Source: an uncultured Oscillibacter sp.
Lineage (GTDB): Bacteria > Bacillota > Clostridia > Oscillospirales > Oscillospiraceae
Direction: 5' to 3'
Length of the DNA stretch: 19,410 nt
NCBI RefSeq assembly: GCF_900544955.1
Contig: NZ_UQXD01000043.1
Coordinates: forward strand, 1 to 19,410
The notes under the pieces were generated by a model. That model did not search any database and was not told where the DNA came from. It saw only the letters and a list, made by a program, of their open reading frames with translations. Shown here piece after piece: positions 1 through 6,193 of this stretch (its first letter is position 1; every line of letters starts with the position of its first letter). The position numbers and the translations under genes were made by a program.

Positions 1-19
1 GGCTGCTTACGCATGGTTT

Positions 20-280
20 TCAGGGCGTTCGATTTATGAAAATTCGGTGAGCCGGCGCCTCCTTCTTCTCCTGATAGGTGTCGGCAAAGATGGTCTGGAT
101 GCTGGACACCTGGTTGTGCTGGGTGAGATAGTCGAAGATGACGGACAGCTCGTGGTCCGTGAGGACCTGCATGTGGTTCTTCGGCGGGGCCACATACTTC
201 GTCAGGATTTCCGCGATGGCCTTGGTGGACAGATTGAAGTCCTTGGCCACCTCATGCACTCTGTATTTTTCAATACCCAA
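20..280 (-). CDS. infB: translation initiation factor IF-2, N-terminal part (reading frame interrupted)
   Basis: This is the start of IF-2, the GTPase that places initiator tRNA on the 30S subunit. The peptide from MGIEKYRVHEVAKDF through the KNHMQVLTDHELS stretch matches the IF2_N domain as found in Clostridia. I place the start at the TTG at 280 because GAGGTG lies six bases upstream on the minus strand; an in-frame TTG at 304 is possible but has no good ribosome site. The gene follows ylxQ, its usual place in the nusA operon. The frame hits TGA at 20-22, after about 86 residues, where IF-2 should continue for several hundred residues. Another frame stays open to the edge (reading SPNFHKSNALKTMRKQ), and the last ~47 bases have clearly lower GC. 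Either a frameshift or a chimeric contig end is likely; a genuine free-standing IF2_N protein is less likely. Confidence 0.8.
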   Translation of the reverse strand: MGIEKYRVHEVAKDFNLSTKAIAEILTKYVAPPKNHMQVLTDHELSVIFDYLTQHNQVSSIQTIFADTYQEKKEAPAHRIFINRTP

Positions 281-346
281 TAAAAACACCTCGTTATGCT
301 CCAACCCGGGGGCTGGGAAAATTTTTATTTGATCCGCAAAGCCTGG

Positions 347-1276
347 TTATCCTTCCTTCTTCCGGAAGGAGCCCTTACCCTTTTTCACCGGGCGGCTGTG
401 GAGGTAGGGGGATGCGCCGGACCGCGGCTTGGGCCGGTTTTCCTTGGAGGGGCGGGACGCCGGGCGCTTGGTGCCGCCGGCGGCCGTGCCCGTTCCGGGC
501 TTGCCCGCATAGGGCTTTCCTCCGGGCCGCTCCGACCGGGAGTCGGGCTTTCCCGCATAGGGCTTTCCTCCGGGCCGCTCCGACCGGGAGTCGGACTTTC
601 CCGCGTAGGGCTTTCCTCCGGGCCGCTCCGACCGGGGGCCGGGCTTTCCCGCATAGGGCTTGGCTCCGGGGCGCTCCGACTGGGGGCCGGACTTTCCCGC
701 GTAGGGCTTGGCTCCGGGGCGCTCCGACTGGGGGCCGGACCTTCCCGCCGGGGGCTTGCCGCCGGGGCGCTGGGGCCGGGAAGCCGGCTTTTCCGCTGCC
801 GGGGGGGCCTTCGCCGCCGCGGGGGGCGGCTCCGGGGTCTTGGCCCTGCGCTTGCCCTGGCGGAGGTTTTTCTCGTGGGCCAGCAGCTCGGCCCGCCGCT
901 CTGCGGCCCGCTGGGCCTTCAGGTCCAGCCGCCGGGCGCTCTCGGCATACCGCTCCGGGTCCTGCTCCGCCAGGCGGCGGACCAGGGCGGCGGCCAGGCC
1001 GATGTCCGTCAGGGCCACGATGGCCGCGGCGGAGCGTCCGGTGGCCTGCCCCAGCTGCTCCTTGGTGTAGGGGACGCGAATCCACATGCAGTTTCCGGCG
1101 TCGGCAAAGCGCTCCGCCCGGCGGCGGGTGTTGTCCGCCGCGTCGGCGGCCAGCAGCAGCACCCGGGCGTCCTTGGCCCGGGCGGCGGCCTCCACCGGTT
1201 CCTCGCCCACCACCAGGTGGTTTCCCCGGAGGCTGAGCCCCAGCAGGGAGAGAATACGGTCATTTTCCACTTTCAT
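347..1276 (-). CDS. ylxQ: L7Ae-family ribosomal/RNA-binding protein YlxQ with a long repeat-built basic tail
   Basis: Residues 1 to about 105 form an L7Ae/L30e-type domain (ILSLLGLSLRGNHLVVGEE, then VLLLAADAADNT and an Ala-rich helix), as in the small YlxQ protein of nusA operons, an RNA-binding protein of unsettled role. Typical YlxQ is about 100 residues; this protein is about 309. The extra ~200 residues are a charged helix, a Pro/Ala linker, six 16-residue repeats (SERPGGKPYAGK-type, about residues 168-263) and a Lys/Arg-rich end (VKKGKGSFRKKEG). The tail is predicted to be disordered and strongly basic, suggesting RNA or ribosome contact; that is inference. The start is uncertain: GTG at 1279, ATG at 1276, or GTG at 1270 behind GCGGGG are all possible. 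The gene overlaps the end of ylxR, which indicates translational coupling. Confidence 0.85.
   Translation of the reverse strand: MKVENDRILSLLGLSLRGNHLVVGEEPVEAAARAKDARVLLLAADAADNTRRRAERFADAGNCMWIRVPYTKEQLGQATGRSAAAIVALTDIGLAAALVRRLAEQDPERYAESARRLDLKAQRAAERRAELLAHEKNLRQGKRRAKTPEPPPAAAKAPPAAEKPASRPQRPGGKPPAGRSGPQSERPGAKPYAGKSGPQSERPGAKPYAGKPGPRSERPGGKPYAGKSDSRSERPGGKPYAGKPDSRSERPGGKPYAGKPGTGTAAGGTKRPASRPSKENRPKPRSGASPYLHSRPVKKGKGSFRKKEG
488..775 (-). repeat. six tandem 48-bp repeats coding SERPG(G/A)KPYAGK units
   Basis: Inside ylxQ the DNA repeats with a 48-bp period. Five copies begin with SERPG and a sixth, outermost copy is degenerate (PQRPGGKPPAGRSGPQ). Copies differ mainly at Gly/Ala after RPG and in the last four residues (SGPQ, PGPR, SDSR, PDSR, PGTG). 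The period is an exact multiple of three, so copy-number change would keep the reading frame. Confidence 0.95.
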
Positions 1277-1541
1277 CACCCCGCAGTTCCGCCTCCATGG
1301 CGTCGTAGACCTCCGCCGGAATGGCGGTTTCGAAGGCCCGTTCCAGCGCCCGGCTCTTCCGGGCCCTGCGCAGGCACTCCACGTCGTGGCACACGTAGGC
1401 GCCCCGACCGGGCTTCTTGCCGCCGAAGTCCAGGCTCACCTGGCCCTCGGGGGATTTCACCACCCGCAGCAGCGCCTTCTTTTCTTTCATTTCCCGGCAG
1501 CCCACACACTGCCGCTGGGGAATCTTTTTTACTTTCGGCAT
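1260..1541 (-). CDS. ylxR: YlxR/RnpM family RNA-binding protein (DUF448)
   Basis: A 93-residue protein with the family hallmarks: PQRQCVGCREMKEKKALLRVV near the N terminus, PGRGAYVC in the middle and a basic CLRRARKSRALERAF helix after it. The length is normal for the family. The Bacillus subtilis homologue has been reported to bind RNase P RNA and modulate its activity (named RnpM). It lies 22 bases after the nusA stop codon and overlaps the start of ylxQ, the usual Firmicute order. The ATG at 1541 follows AAAGGCGG at a workable distance. Confidence 0.95.
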   Translation of the reverse strand: MPKVKKIPQRQCVGCREMKEKKALLRVVKSPEGQVSLDFGGKKPGRGAYVCHDVECLRRARKSRALERAFETAIPAEVYDAMEAELRGDESGK

Positions 1542-1563
1542 CCGTCAGGCCGCCTTTCCTGGA

Positions 1564-2715
1564 TTATTCTTCCGCAGAGATGCCGTCGGCCTCTTCGGCG
1601 GGGGACTCTCCGTCCTCCTCGGGCTCCTGGTAGCTCTGGGGTTTGATGTCGATCTTATAGCCGGTGAGGCGGGCGGCCAGGCGGGCGTTCTGGCCCTCCT
1701 TGCCGATGGCCAGGGACAGCTGATCGTCCGGCACCAGCACGCGGCAGGCCTTGCCCTCGTCCGCCATCCACACGTCTACCACGTCGGCGGGGGCCAGGGC
1801 GGCGGCGATGAACTGGGCGGGGTCCTCGCTGAACTTAATGATGTCGATCTTCTCGCCCCGCAGCTCGTCGACGATGGCGGCCACCCGCTGGCCCTTGGGG
1901 CCCACGCAGGCGCCGATGGGGTCCACGTTCTCGTCGTTGGACCAAACGGCCATCTTGGTGCGGCTGCCGGCCTCCCGGGCGATGGACTTCACCTCCACGG
2001 TGCCGTCGAAAATCTCCGGGACCTCCAGCTCGAACAGGCGCTTCACCAGGCCCGGGTGGGTCCGGGAGATCAGCACCTGGGGGCCGCGGGTCAGGCGGCG
2101 GACGTCCACCACGTAGACCTTGATGTGCATGCCCTCCTCCAGCGCCTCGCCGGGGACCTGCTCGCCGGCCACCAGTAGCGCCTCGGTGGACTCGGTGCCG
2201 GTGCCGATGCGCAGGGACACGTTGCCGTTCCGGGGGTCGATGCGGGTGACCACGCCGGTGAGGATCTCGTGCTGCTTGGAGTTGAACTCGTCGTACACCA
2301 TGCCCCGCTCGGCCTCCCGCAGGCCCTGGATGATGACCTGCTTGCCGTTGCCCGCGGCGATGCGGCCGAACTCCACGTTGTCCACGGGGATGTTCACAAT
2401 GTCGCCGATCTCATACTTGGCGGACAGATGCTTGGCCTCCTCCAGCGGCATCTCGTTGGCGGGGTCTACGTAGTCCTCCTCGTCCACCACGGTCTTCTGG
2501 ACGAACATTTTCAGGGTTTGGTGCTCCTCGTCGGTCTCCACGATGACGTTTTCCACGCCGTCGTGGTCCCGCTTATAGGCGGTGGTCACCGCCTGAATGA
2601 TCTTGCCCATCATGAAGGACTGGGGAATACCCCGCTCCTTTTCCAGCATGGCCACGGCGGCGAAAATCTCCGCGGGATTCATGCCCGCGGGCTCCTTCTG
2701 CTTTTTGCCTCTCAT
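1564..2715 (-). CDS. nusA: transcription termination/antitermination protein NusA
   Basis: NusA binds RNA polymerase and nascent RNA and controls pausing, termination and antitermination. The order of parts is standard: an N-terminal polymerase-binding domain (about residues 12-140, with MNPAEIFAAVAMLEKERGI), an S1 domain (ILTGVVTRIDPRNGNVSLRIG, from about residue 150), and two KH domains carrying the GPKG and IGKEG loops (about 270-350). An acidic tail (EPEEDGESPAEEADGISAEE) follows. At about 383 residues it is of Firmicute size and lacks the extra C-terminal acidic repeats of proteobacterial NusA. The ATG at 2715 has AAGGAG nine bases upstream; a GTG at 2718 is the alternative. It sits between rimP and ylxR, and is probably autoregulated through the leader hairpin at 3297-3317. 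Confidence 0.97.
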   Translation of the reverse strand: MRGKKQKEPAGMNPAEIFAAVAMLEKERGIPQSFMMGKIIQAVTTAYKRDHDGVENVIVETDEEHQTLKMFVQKTVVDEEDYVDPANEMPLEEAKHLSAKYEIGDIVNIPVDNVEFGRIAAGNGKQVIIQGLREAERGMVYDEFNSKQHEILTGVVTRIDPRNGNVSLRIGTGTESTEALLVAGEQVPGEALEEGMHIKVYVVDVRRLTRGPQVLISRTHPGLVKRLFELEVPEIFDGTVEVKSIAREAGSRTKMAVWSNDENVDPIGACVGPKGQRVAAIVDELRGEKIDIIKFSEDPAQFIAAALAPADVVDVWMADEGKACRVLVPDDQLSLAIGKEGQNARLAARLTGYKIDIKPQSYQEPEEDGESPAEEADGISAEE

Positions 2716-2771
2716 CACTCGATTCTCCTTATTTCTAAAATACGTCTGTTCTCCATCCAGAAAAGGGAGGG

Positions 2772-3233
2772 TCAGAATTCCACCCGCAGCCGGACCAGGG
2801 CGATGTCCTTTTTCTCAAAGGTCATCTCCCGCTCCCCCAGGGAGAGGGTGACGGCGCCGGTGGCCCCGTCGTAGGCGGCCAGGGTTCCGGGGAACTCCTT
2901 CCGCCCGTCCAGATTGCGGTACAGCTTTACCAGCACGGGACTGCCCAGATACCGCTGGAAGTCGCCGGGGCGCTTCAGCGCCCGCTCGGCGCCGGCGGAG
3001 CCCACCTCCAGCGTGTAGCTGCCCTCGATGGGGTCGGCCTCGTCCAGGAGGTCCGAGAGCTTCCGGGAGATGGCCTCGCAGTCCAGAATGTCCACGCCGC
3101 CCTCCTTGTCCAGCAGGACCCGGAGGTACCAGGTGCCCGCCTCCTTGACGTATTCCACGTCCCAGAGGGTGCAGCCGGCCTCCGCGACGGCGGGGGCGGC
3201 CAGTTCTGCGGTGAGTTCCGTGATTTTCTTCAT
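2772..3233 (-). CDS. rimP: ribosome maturation factor RimP
   Basis: RimP assists assembly of the 30S ribosomal subunit. The 153-residue protein shows the family pattern: LWDVEYVKEAGTWYLRVLLDKEGGVDILDCEAISR, then the SYTLEVGSAGAERALKRPGDFQRYLG core motif, then a C-terminal Sm-like barrel (VKLYRNLDGRKEFPGTL ending KDIALVRLRVEF). The start at 3233 (MKKITEL) is chosen because AAGGGAG lies seven bases upstream; the longer in-frame form from 3266 has no better site. It is the first gene of the nusA operon. The gap to nusA is about 56 bases. Confidence 0.96.
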   Translation of the reverse strand: MKKITELTAELAAPAVAEAGCTLWDVEYVKEAGTWYLRVLLDKEGGVDILDCEAISRKLSDLLDEADPIEGSYTLEVGSAGAERALKRPGDFQRYLGSPVLVKLYRNLDGRKEFPGTLAAYDGATGAVTLSLGEREMTFEKKDIALVRLRVEF

Positions 3234-3296
3234 GGGCGTTCTCCCTTCTTTTGACAGGTTCTGCAAATTTTGACCAATGGAAAAAGGCCAACAAAA

Positions 3297-3317
3297 AGAG
3301 CGGACCCAGGGTCCACT
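3297..3317 (-). terminator. leader hairpin with U-tract ahead of rimP (candidate NusA-responsive attenuator)
   Basis: On the minus strand GAGTGGACC pairs with GGTCCGCTC (one G-U pair) around a CTG loop, and TTTTTG follows at once. It lies about 20 bases after the predicted transcription start and about 60 before rimP, so it is an intrinsic terminator within the operon leader rather than at a gene end. In B. subtilis, nusA is known to be autoregulated by NusA-dependent termination in this operon's leader; the same role here is inference. Confidence 0.7.
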
Positions 3318-3345
3318 CCGCTACTTACACTCTCTAACATATGCA

Positions 3346-3374
3346 AATATACCACAGGATATGAAAAAGCGCAA
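3346..3374 (-). promoter_or_regulatory. sigma-A-type promoter of the rimP-nusA operon
   Basis: On the minus strand TTGCGC (3374-3369) is separated by 17 bases from TATATT (3351-3346). The -10 matches consensus at five of six positions and the -35 at four of six. Transcription would start near 3339, giving a leader of about 105 bases before rimP. Confidence 0.75.
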
Positions 3375-3398
3375 GGCCTTTGCCCCAGAAAGATGAAG

Positions 3399-3422
3399 TT
3401 TTTCCGGGAATTTTTCCGGGAA
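3399..3422. repeat. two exact tandem 12-bp copies containing TTCCGGGAA
   Basis: TTTTTCCGGGAA occurs twice back to back, at 3399-3410 and 3411-3422. Each copy holds the short palindrome TTCC-n-GGAA. The pair lies about 25-50 bases upstream of the rimP -35 element and just after the permease terminator hairpin, so it could be a paired regulator site or an upstream promoter element. Confidence 0.6.
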
Positions 3423-3435
3423 ATTTGCGTGTTCC

Positions 3436-3469
3436 GCGGCGGAAGGGGCGGATTTGCCCCCTCCGCCGC
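3436..3469 (-). terminator. hairpin ending the metal ABC transporter operon
   Basis: Arms of 14 bases (3436-3449 and 3456-3469) pair with a single G-U when read on the minus strand, around a six-base loop. It begins five bases past the permease stop codon. There is no immediate U-run, only A/T-rich DNA further on, so termination strength is uncertain. Confidence 0.65.
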
Positions 3470-3473
3470 CGTC

Positions 3474-4286
3474 TCACCGCCGCCGCAGGCTCCCCGCCAG
3501 GCAGGCCAGGAGGAACAGCGTCAGGTCCGCCGCCACCACGGTGGCCCCCACGGGGGTGGAGTAGACGAAGGAGATGACCAGTCCTGCGCAGAAGCACACC
3601 ACCGACGTGGCCGCCGCGCACACCACCACGCCCCGGAAGCTCCTGAACAGCCGCATGGCGGTGAGGGCGGGGAAGATCACCAGGGAGGAGATCAGCATGG
3701 CCCCCATCATCCGCATCCCCAGGACGATGGTCAGGGCGGTGAGGATGGCCAGCAGGGTGTTGTACCGGTCCACCCGGAGGCCCGTGGCCCGGGAGAAGCT
3801 TTCGTCGAAGGTGACGGCGAAGAGCCGGTGGTAGAACAGCACGAACAGCGCCAGCACCGCCCCGCACAGCACCACGGAGAGGGCCACGTCCGTCCGGGAC
3901 ATGGCCAGCACGCTGCCGAACATGTAGTTGTCCACGTCGGTGGTCATGCCGGTGGTGCGGGAGATCACCAGGATGCCCACCGCCAGGGCGGAGGCGCTCA
4001 TGGCGGCGATGGCGGCGTCGCTGTTCCAGTGGGGGCGGCCCGCCATCCGCAGCAGCCAGAAGGCCGCCAGAATCACCACAGGAATGGAGAAGTACAGCGG
4101 CGTGATCCCCAGGGCCACCGCGATGGCCAGGGCGCCGAAGGACACGTGGGAGAGGCCGTCGCCGATCATGGAGTACCGCTTGAGCACCAGGGATACCCCC
4201 AGCAGCGCCGCGCACAGGCTCACCAGCACCCCGGCGATCAGGGCCCGCTGCATGAAGGGATAGGAGAACATTTGAAGCAGGTCCAT
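3474..4286 (-). CDS. metal ABC transporter permease (ABC-3 family, ZnuB/MntB-like)
   Basis: A 270-residue integral membrane protein, normal for the ABC-3 permease family that imports zinc or manganese. After MDLLQMFSYPFMQRALIAGVLVSL come about eight hydrophobic segments. Family signatures include LLGVSLVLKRYSMIGDGLSHVSFGALAIA (the cytoplasmic coupling region) and LGMRMMGAMLISSLVIFPALTA. The ATG at 4286 overlaps the ATPase stop codon (TGATG), so the two are translationally coupled. It is the last gene of a regulator-ATPase-permease operon. Sequence alone does not separate zinc from manganese; the linked Fur-family regulator favours zinc. Confidence 0.93.
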   Translation of the reverse strand: MDLLQMFSYPFMQRALIAGVLVSLCAALLGVSLVLKRYSMIGDGLSHVSFGALAIAVALGITPLYFSIPVVILAAFWLLRMAGRPHWNSDAAIAAMSASALAVGILVISRTTGMTTDVDNYMFGSVLAMSRTDVALSVVLCGAVLALFVLFYHRLFAVTFDESFSRATGLRVDRYNTLLAILTALTIVLGMRMMGAMLISSLVIFPALTAMRLFRSFRGVVVCAAATSVVCFCAGLVISFVYSTPVGATVVAADLTLFLLACLAGSLRRR

Positions 4287-4996
4287 CACTCCGCCTCCTG
4301 AAAGCGCCGCCCCTGGGGGGAGGCGAGATAGTCTGCGGCGGTGCCCAGGAAGAGGCTGCTGCGGCCGATGTGCAGCACCGTCCGGGCGCTGCGGAGGGCG
4401 GCCTTGAGGTCGTGGGTCACCATGACCACCGCCATGCCCTCCCGGGCGTTGAGGTAGGAGAGGGTCTTGTAGAGGTCCTGGGCGGCGGCGGGGTCCAGCC
4501 CGGTGATGGGCTCGTCCAGAATCAGCAGGCGGCTGGCGGCGCACAGCGCCCGGGCCAGCAGCACCCGCTGCTGCTGGCCGCCGGAGAGGTCCCGGTAGCA
4601 CTGGTCCTTCAGCTCCAGAATCCCCAGCTTGCCCATGTTCATCAAGGCCCGGGACTTCTGGGCGCCGGTGTAGAAAAAGCGCATCCCCCCGGCATTGAGG
4701 CAGCCGGAGAGCACCACCTCGTACACGGTGGCGGGGAAGTCCCGCTGGGCCCGGGTCTGCTGGGGCAGGTAGCCGATGGCCCCCCGGCGCAACTCCTCCG
4801 CCCGGAGGATCTCCCCGCTCTGGGGAGCCAGCAGGCCCAGCAGCCCCCGCAGCAGCGTGGACTTGCCGGAGCCGTTGTCCCCCACCACGCAGAGGTAGTC
4901 CCCCGCCCGGACGGTGAGGTTCAGGTGGGTGAGGACGCTCTGCCCCTCGTAGCCCAGGGACACGTCCCGGCAGACGATCAGCTCAGAGGCTTCCAT
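4286..4996 (-). CDS. metal ABC transporter ATP-binding protein (ZnuC-like)
   Basis: The ATPase partner of the adjoining ABC-3 permease, 236 residues. All motor motifs are intact: Walker A GDNGSGKST (39-47), a Q-loop in GYLPQQ, signature LSGGQ (137-141), Walker B LLILDEP (157-163) with catalytic Glu162, and the switch His195 in VTHD. The FPATVYEVVLSG stretch is typical of zinc/manganese import ATPases. Its ATG at 4996 lies inside the end of the regulator gene, so expression is probably coupled to it. No substrate-binding (ZnuA-type) gene is adjacent. Confidence 0.93.
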   Translation of the reverse strand: MEASELIVCRDVSLGYEGQSVLTHLNLTVRAGDYLCVVGDNGSGKSTLLRGLLGLLAPQSGEILRAEELRRGAIGYLPQQTRAQRDFPATVYEVVLSGCLNAGGMRFFYTGAQKSRALMNMGKLGILELKDQCYRDLSGGQQQRVLLARALCAASRLLILDEPITGLDPAAAQDLYKTLSYLNAREGMAVVMVTHDLKAALRSARTVLHIGRSSLFLGTAADYLASPQGRRFQEAE

Positions 4997-5402
4997 GGGC
5001 GTCCTCCTCTCCGGCGCAGGCCTGGCACAGCCCCGTCAGCACGGTGCGGCGGGGGTCGATGCGGAAGTGGTGCTCCGTCTCCAGGTGGCGGTACAGCGCC
5101 TGGAGGTGGGAGCAGTCCAGGTGGACGATGCGGCCGCAGCCCTCGCACCGCAGCAAAAAGCAGTCCCGCCCCGGCTGGGGCCGGTGGGGGCAGAACTGGT
5201 AAAAGGCCCCCTCCTCGGTGTTGATCTTGTGGATGCGGCCCGCCTGCTCCAGCTTCTCCAGCTGGCGGTAGACGGTGGCCAGCCCCACGGGGCTGCCGCT
5301 CTGCCGCAGCTCCTCCGCCAGGGCGGCGGCGGTGAGGGACTCTCCGCCGCGCCGCTCCAGGCACTGGAGCACCGCCTGCTGCTGTTTCGTACTGTAGGAC
5401 AT
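4983..5402 (-). CDS. Fur-family metalloregulator, probably Zur
   Basis: A 139-residue Fur-family repressor. The N-terminal winged helix includes LAEELRQSGSPVGLATVYRQLEKLEQAGRIHKI, where ATVYR is the family recognition helix. The C-terminal dimerisation part has two CxxC pairs, CEGC and CQAC, the usual structural zinc site, plus the TEHHFRIDPRRTVLTGLC stretch. It heads an operon with a zinc/manganese-type ABC transporter, which favours Zur. The DNA palindrome in its promoter, however, is closer to the Fur consensus than to the Zur one. The start at 5402 has GGGAGG six bases upstream. Autoregulation is likely because the operator sits on its own promoter. Confidence 0.9.
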   Translation of the reverse strand: MSYSTKQQQAVLQCLERRGGESLTAAALAEELRQSGSPVGLATVYRQLEKLEQAGRIHKINTEEGAFYQFCPHRPQPGRDCFLLRCEGCGRIVHLDCSHLQALYRHLETEHHFRIDPRRTVLTGLCQACAGEEDAHGSL

Positions 5403-5424
5403 GAGATGCCTCCCAAATTGAAAA

Positions 5425-5439
5425 TGAAAATCATTTTCA
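5425..5439. promoter_or_regulatory. Fur/Zur-type operator
   Basis: TGAAAATCATTTTCA is a perfect 7-1-7 inverted repeat lying on the expected transcription start, directly after the -10 box. It differs from the B. subtilis-type Fur box TGATAATNATTATCA at one base in each arm. A further TGAAAAT half-site (5419-5425) overlaps its left end, so two regulator dimers could bind. Confidence 0.8.
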
Positions 5440-5440
5440 C

Positions 5441-5468
5441 ATTATAAGCTCTTTTGGGAAAATGTCAA
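5441..5468 (-). promoter_or_regulatory. perfect consensus promoter of the metal-uptake operon
   Basis: On the minus strand TTGACA (5468-5463) and TATAAT (5446-5441) are 16 bases apart. Both hexamers match consensus at every position, which suggests a strong promoter held down by a repressor. Confidence 0.88.
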
Positions 5469-5471
5469 GAC

Positions 5472-5491
5472 CGCCCCCTCCGGCGGGGGCG
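5472..5491. terminator. short GC hairpin upstream of the Fur/Zur promoter
   Basis: CGCCCCC (5472-5478) pairs with GGGGGCG (5485-5491) around a six-base loop, three bases from the -35 hexamer. It could insulate the promoter from transcription coming from marR. There is no proper U-tract. Confidence 0.4.
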
Positions 5492-5529
5492 CCGGAAGGC
5501 TTCCCCGCGGGCCGGGGCCGGATGGAGGC

Positions 5530-5564
5530 GGACGGGCCTGCCTCCGCCGGAGGCAGGCCCGTCC
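5530..5564. terminator. perfect 16-bp GC hairpin in the marR-fur gap
   Basis: GGACGGGCCTGCCTCC (5530-5545) and its exact complement (5549-5564) are separated by GCC. No U-tract follows on either strand. The 270-base gap between marR (ends 5744) and the metal operon promoter contains this hairpin, the smaller one at 5472-5491, and no convincing gene. Termination of the marR transcript is the simplest role. Confidence 0.55.
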
Positions 5565-5743
5565 ATGTGTCAAAAGTGTCTCACGGGGTTCGCCGCCGGA
5601 GCGGAGAACGGAAGCGGAGGCCGGTTCCGCCGCGGGGCGGAGATGTACCGGGCGCGTGTACAGCGGCCCCCGGCCCTCCCGCAAAAGCGCCCCGGGCGCG
5701 GTGCGGCGGCCCTGCGTGCCCTCTTCGCCGGACGCATCCGCCG

Positions 5744-6193
5744 TCACTGCTGCCACTGTTCCAGCAGCCGGGGGATCAGATGGGCCGTGTCCGCCCCCGC
5801 CTTTTGGGCGAAGGCCTCCTGGGCGGCGGCCCACAGGGGCCGGGCCTCCTCCAGGCAGCGGGCCCCGTTGGGGGTCAGGTGGAGGACCCGGTCCCGCTTT
5901 CCGGGGCGGGACAGGTCCTCCACCCAGCCCCGCTCCATCAGCGGCTTCAGGTTGCGCAGGACGGTGGTCCGCTCCAGGCCGGTCTGGGCGGCCAGGCGGC
6001 TGATGCTGGCGGTGGACAGTGCGTCCAGATTGGCCAGCAGGGAGTACTGGCTGATGGTGAGTCCGGCGGGGGCCAGATACTGGTCGTAGAGCTGGGAGAC
6101 CAGGCTGGCGAACCGGCGGATGTTGATGCAGTGGCAGACGCTTGCCGGCTTCTTCCCCCCGGGACGGAGGGAGCGGGCGTCAGGTGTTTGCAT
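5744..6193 (-). CDS. MarR-family transcriptional regulator
   Basis: A 149-residue MarR-type winged-helix protein. After a CHCINIRR stretch typical of one MarR subgroup comes a dimerisation helix, then the DNA-binding part: LTISQYSLLANL, SISRLAAQTGLERTTVLRNLKPLMERGWVE and the wing DLSRPGKRDRVLHLTPNG. The ATG at 6193 has AAAGGAGG four bases upstream. It lies on the same strand as the flavoprotein gene, 355 bases downstream of it. MarR proteins often regulate nearby redox or efflux genes, so the flavoprotein is a possible target. The ligand is unknown. Confidence 0.9.
   Translation of the reverse strand: MQTPDARSLRPGGKKPASVCHCINIRRFASLVSQLYDQYLAPAGLTISQYSLLANLDALSTASISRLAAQTGLERTTVLRNLKPLMERGWVEDLSRPGKRDRVLHLTPNGARCLEEARPLWAAAQEAFAQKAGADTAHLIPRLLEQWQQ

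Noticed and set aside
488..775. CRISPR array
   Set aside because: The repeats are directly tandem with no unique spacers, keep an exact 48-bp coding period, and lie within a reading frame.
296..1633. Long plus-strand open frame (about 445 codons) opposite ylxQ and ylxR
   Set aside because: It is the antisense shadow of the GC-rich repeats and of ylxR; it has no ribosome site and no domain pattern, while the minus-strand genes are recognisable families in conserved order.
3290..3340. T-box riboswitch in the rimP leader
   Set aside because: A GTGGACC stretch hints at a T-box core, but the leader is only about 100 bases, has no specifier stem, and rimP/nusA are not amino-acid or tRNA-charging genes.
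5442..5834. Possible 130-codon minus-strand gene between marR and the metal operon
   Set aside because: It runs over the marR 3' end, two hairpins and the promoter, with no ribosome site and Pro/Gly/Arg-rich noise.
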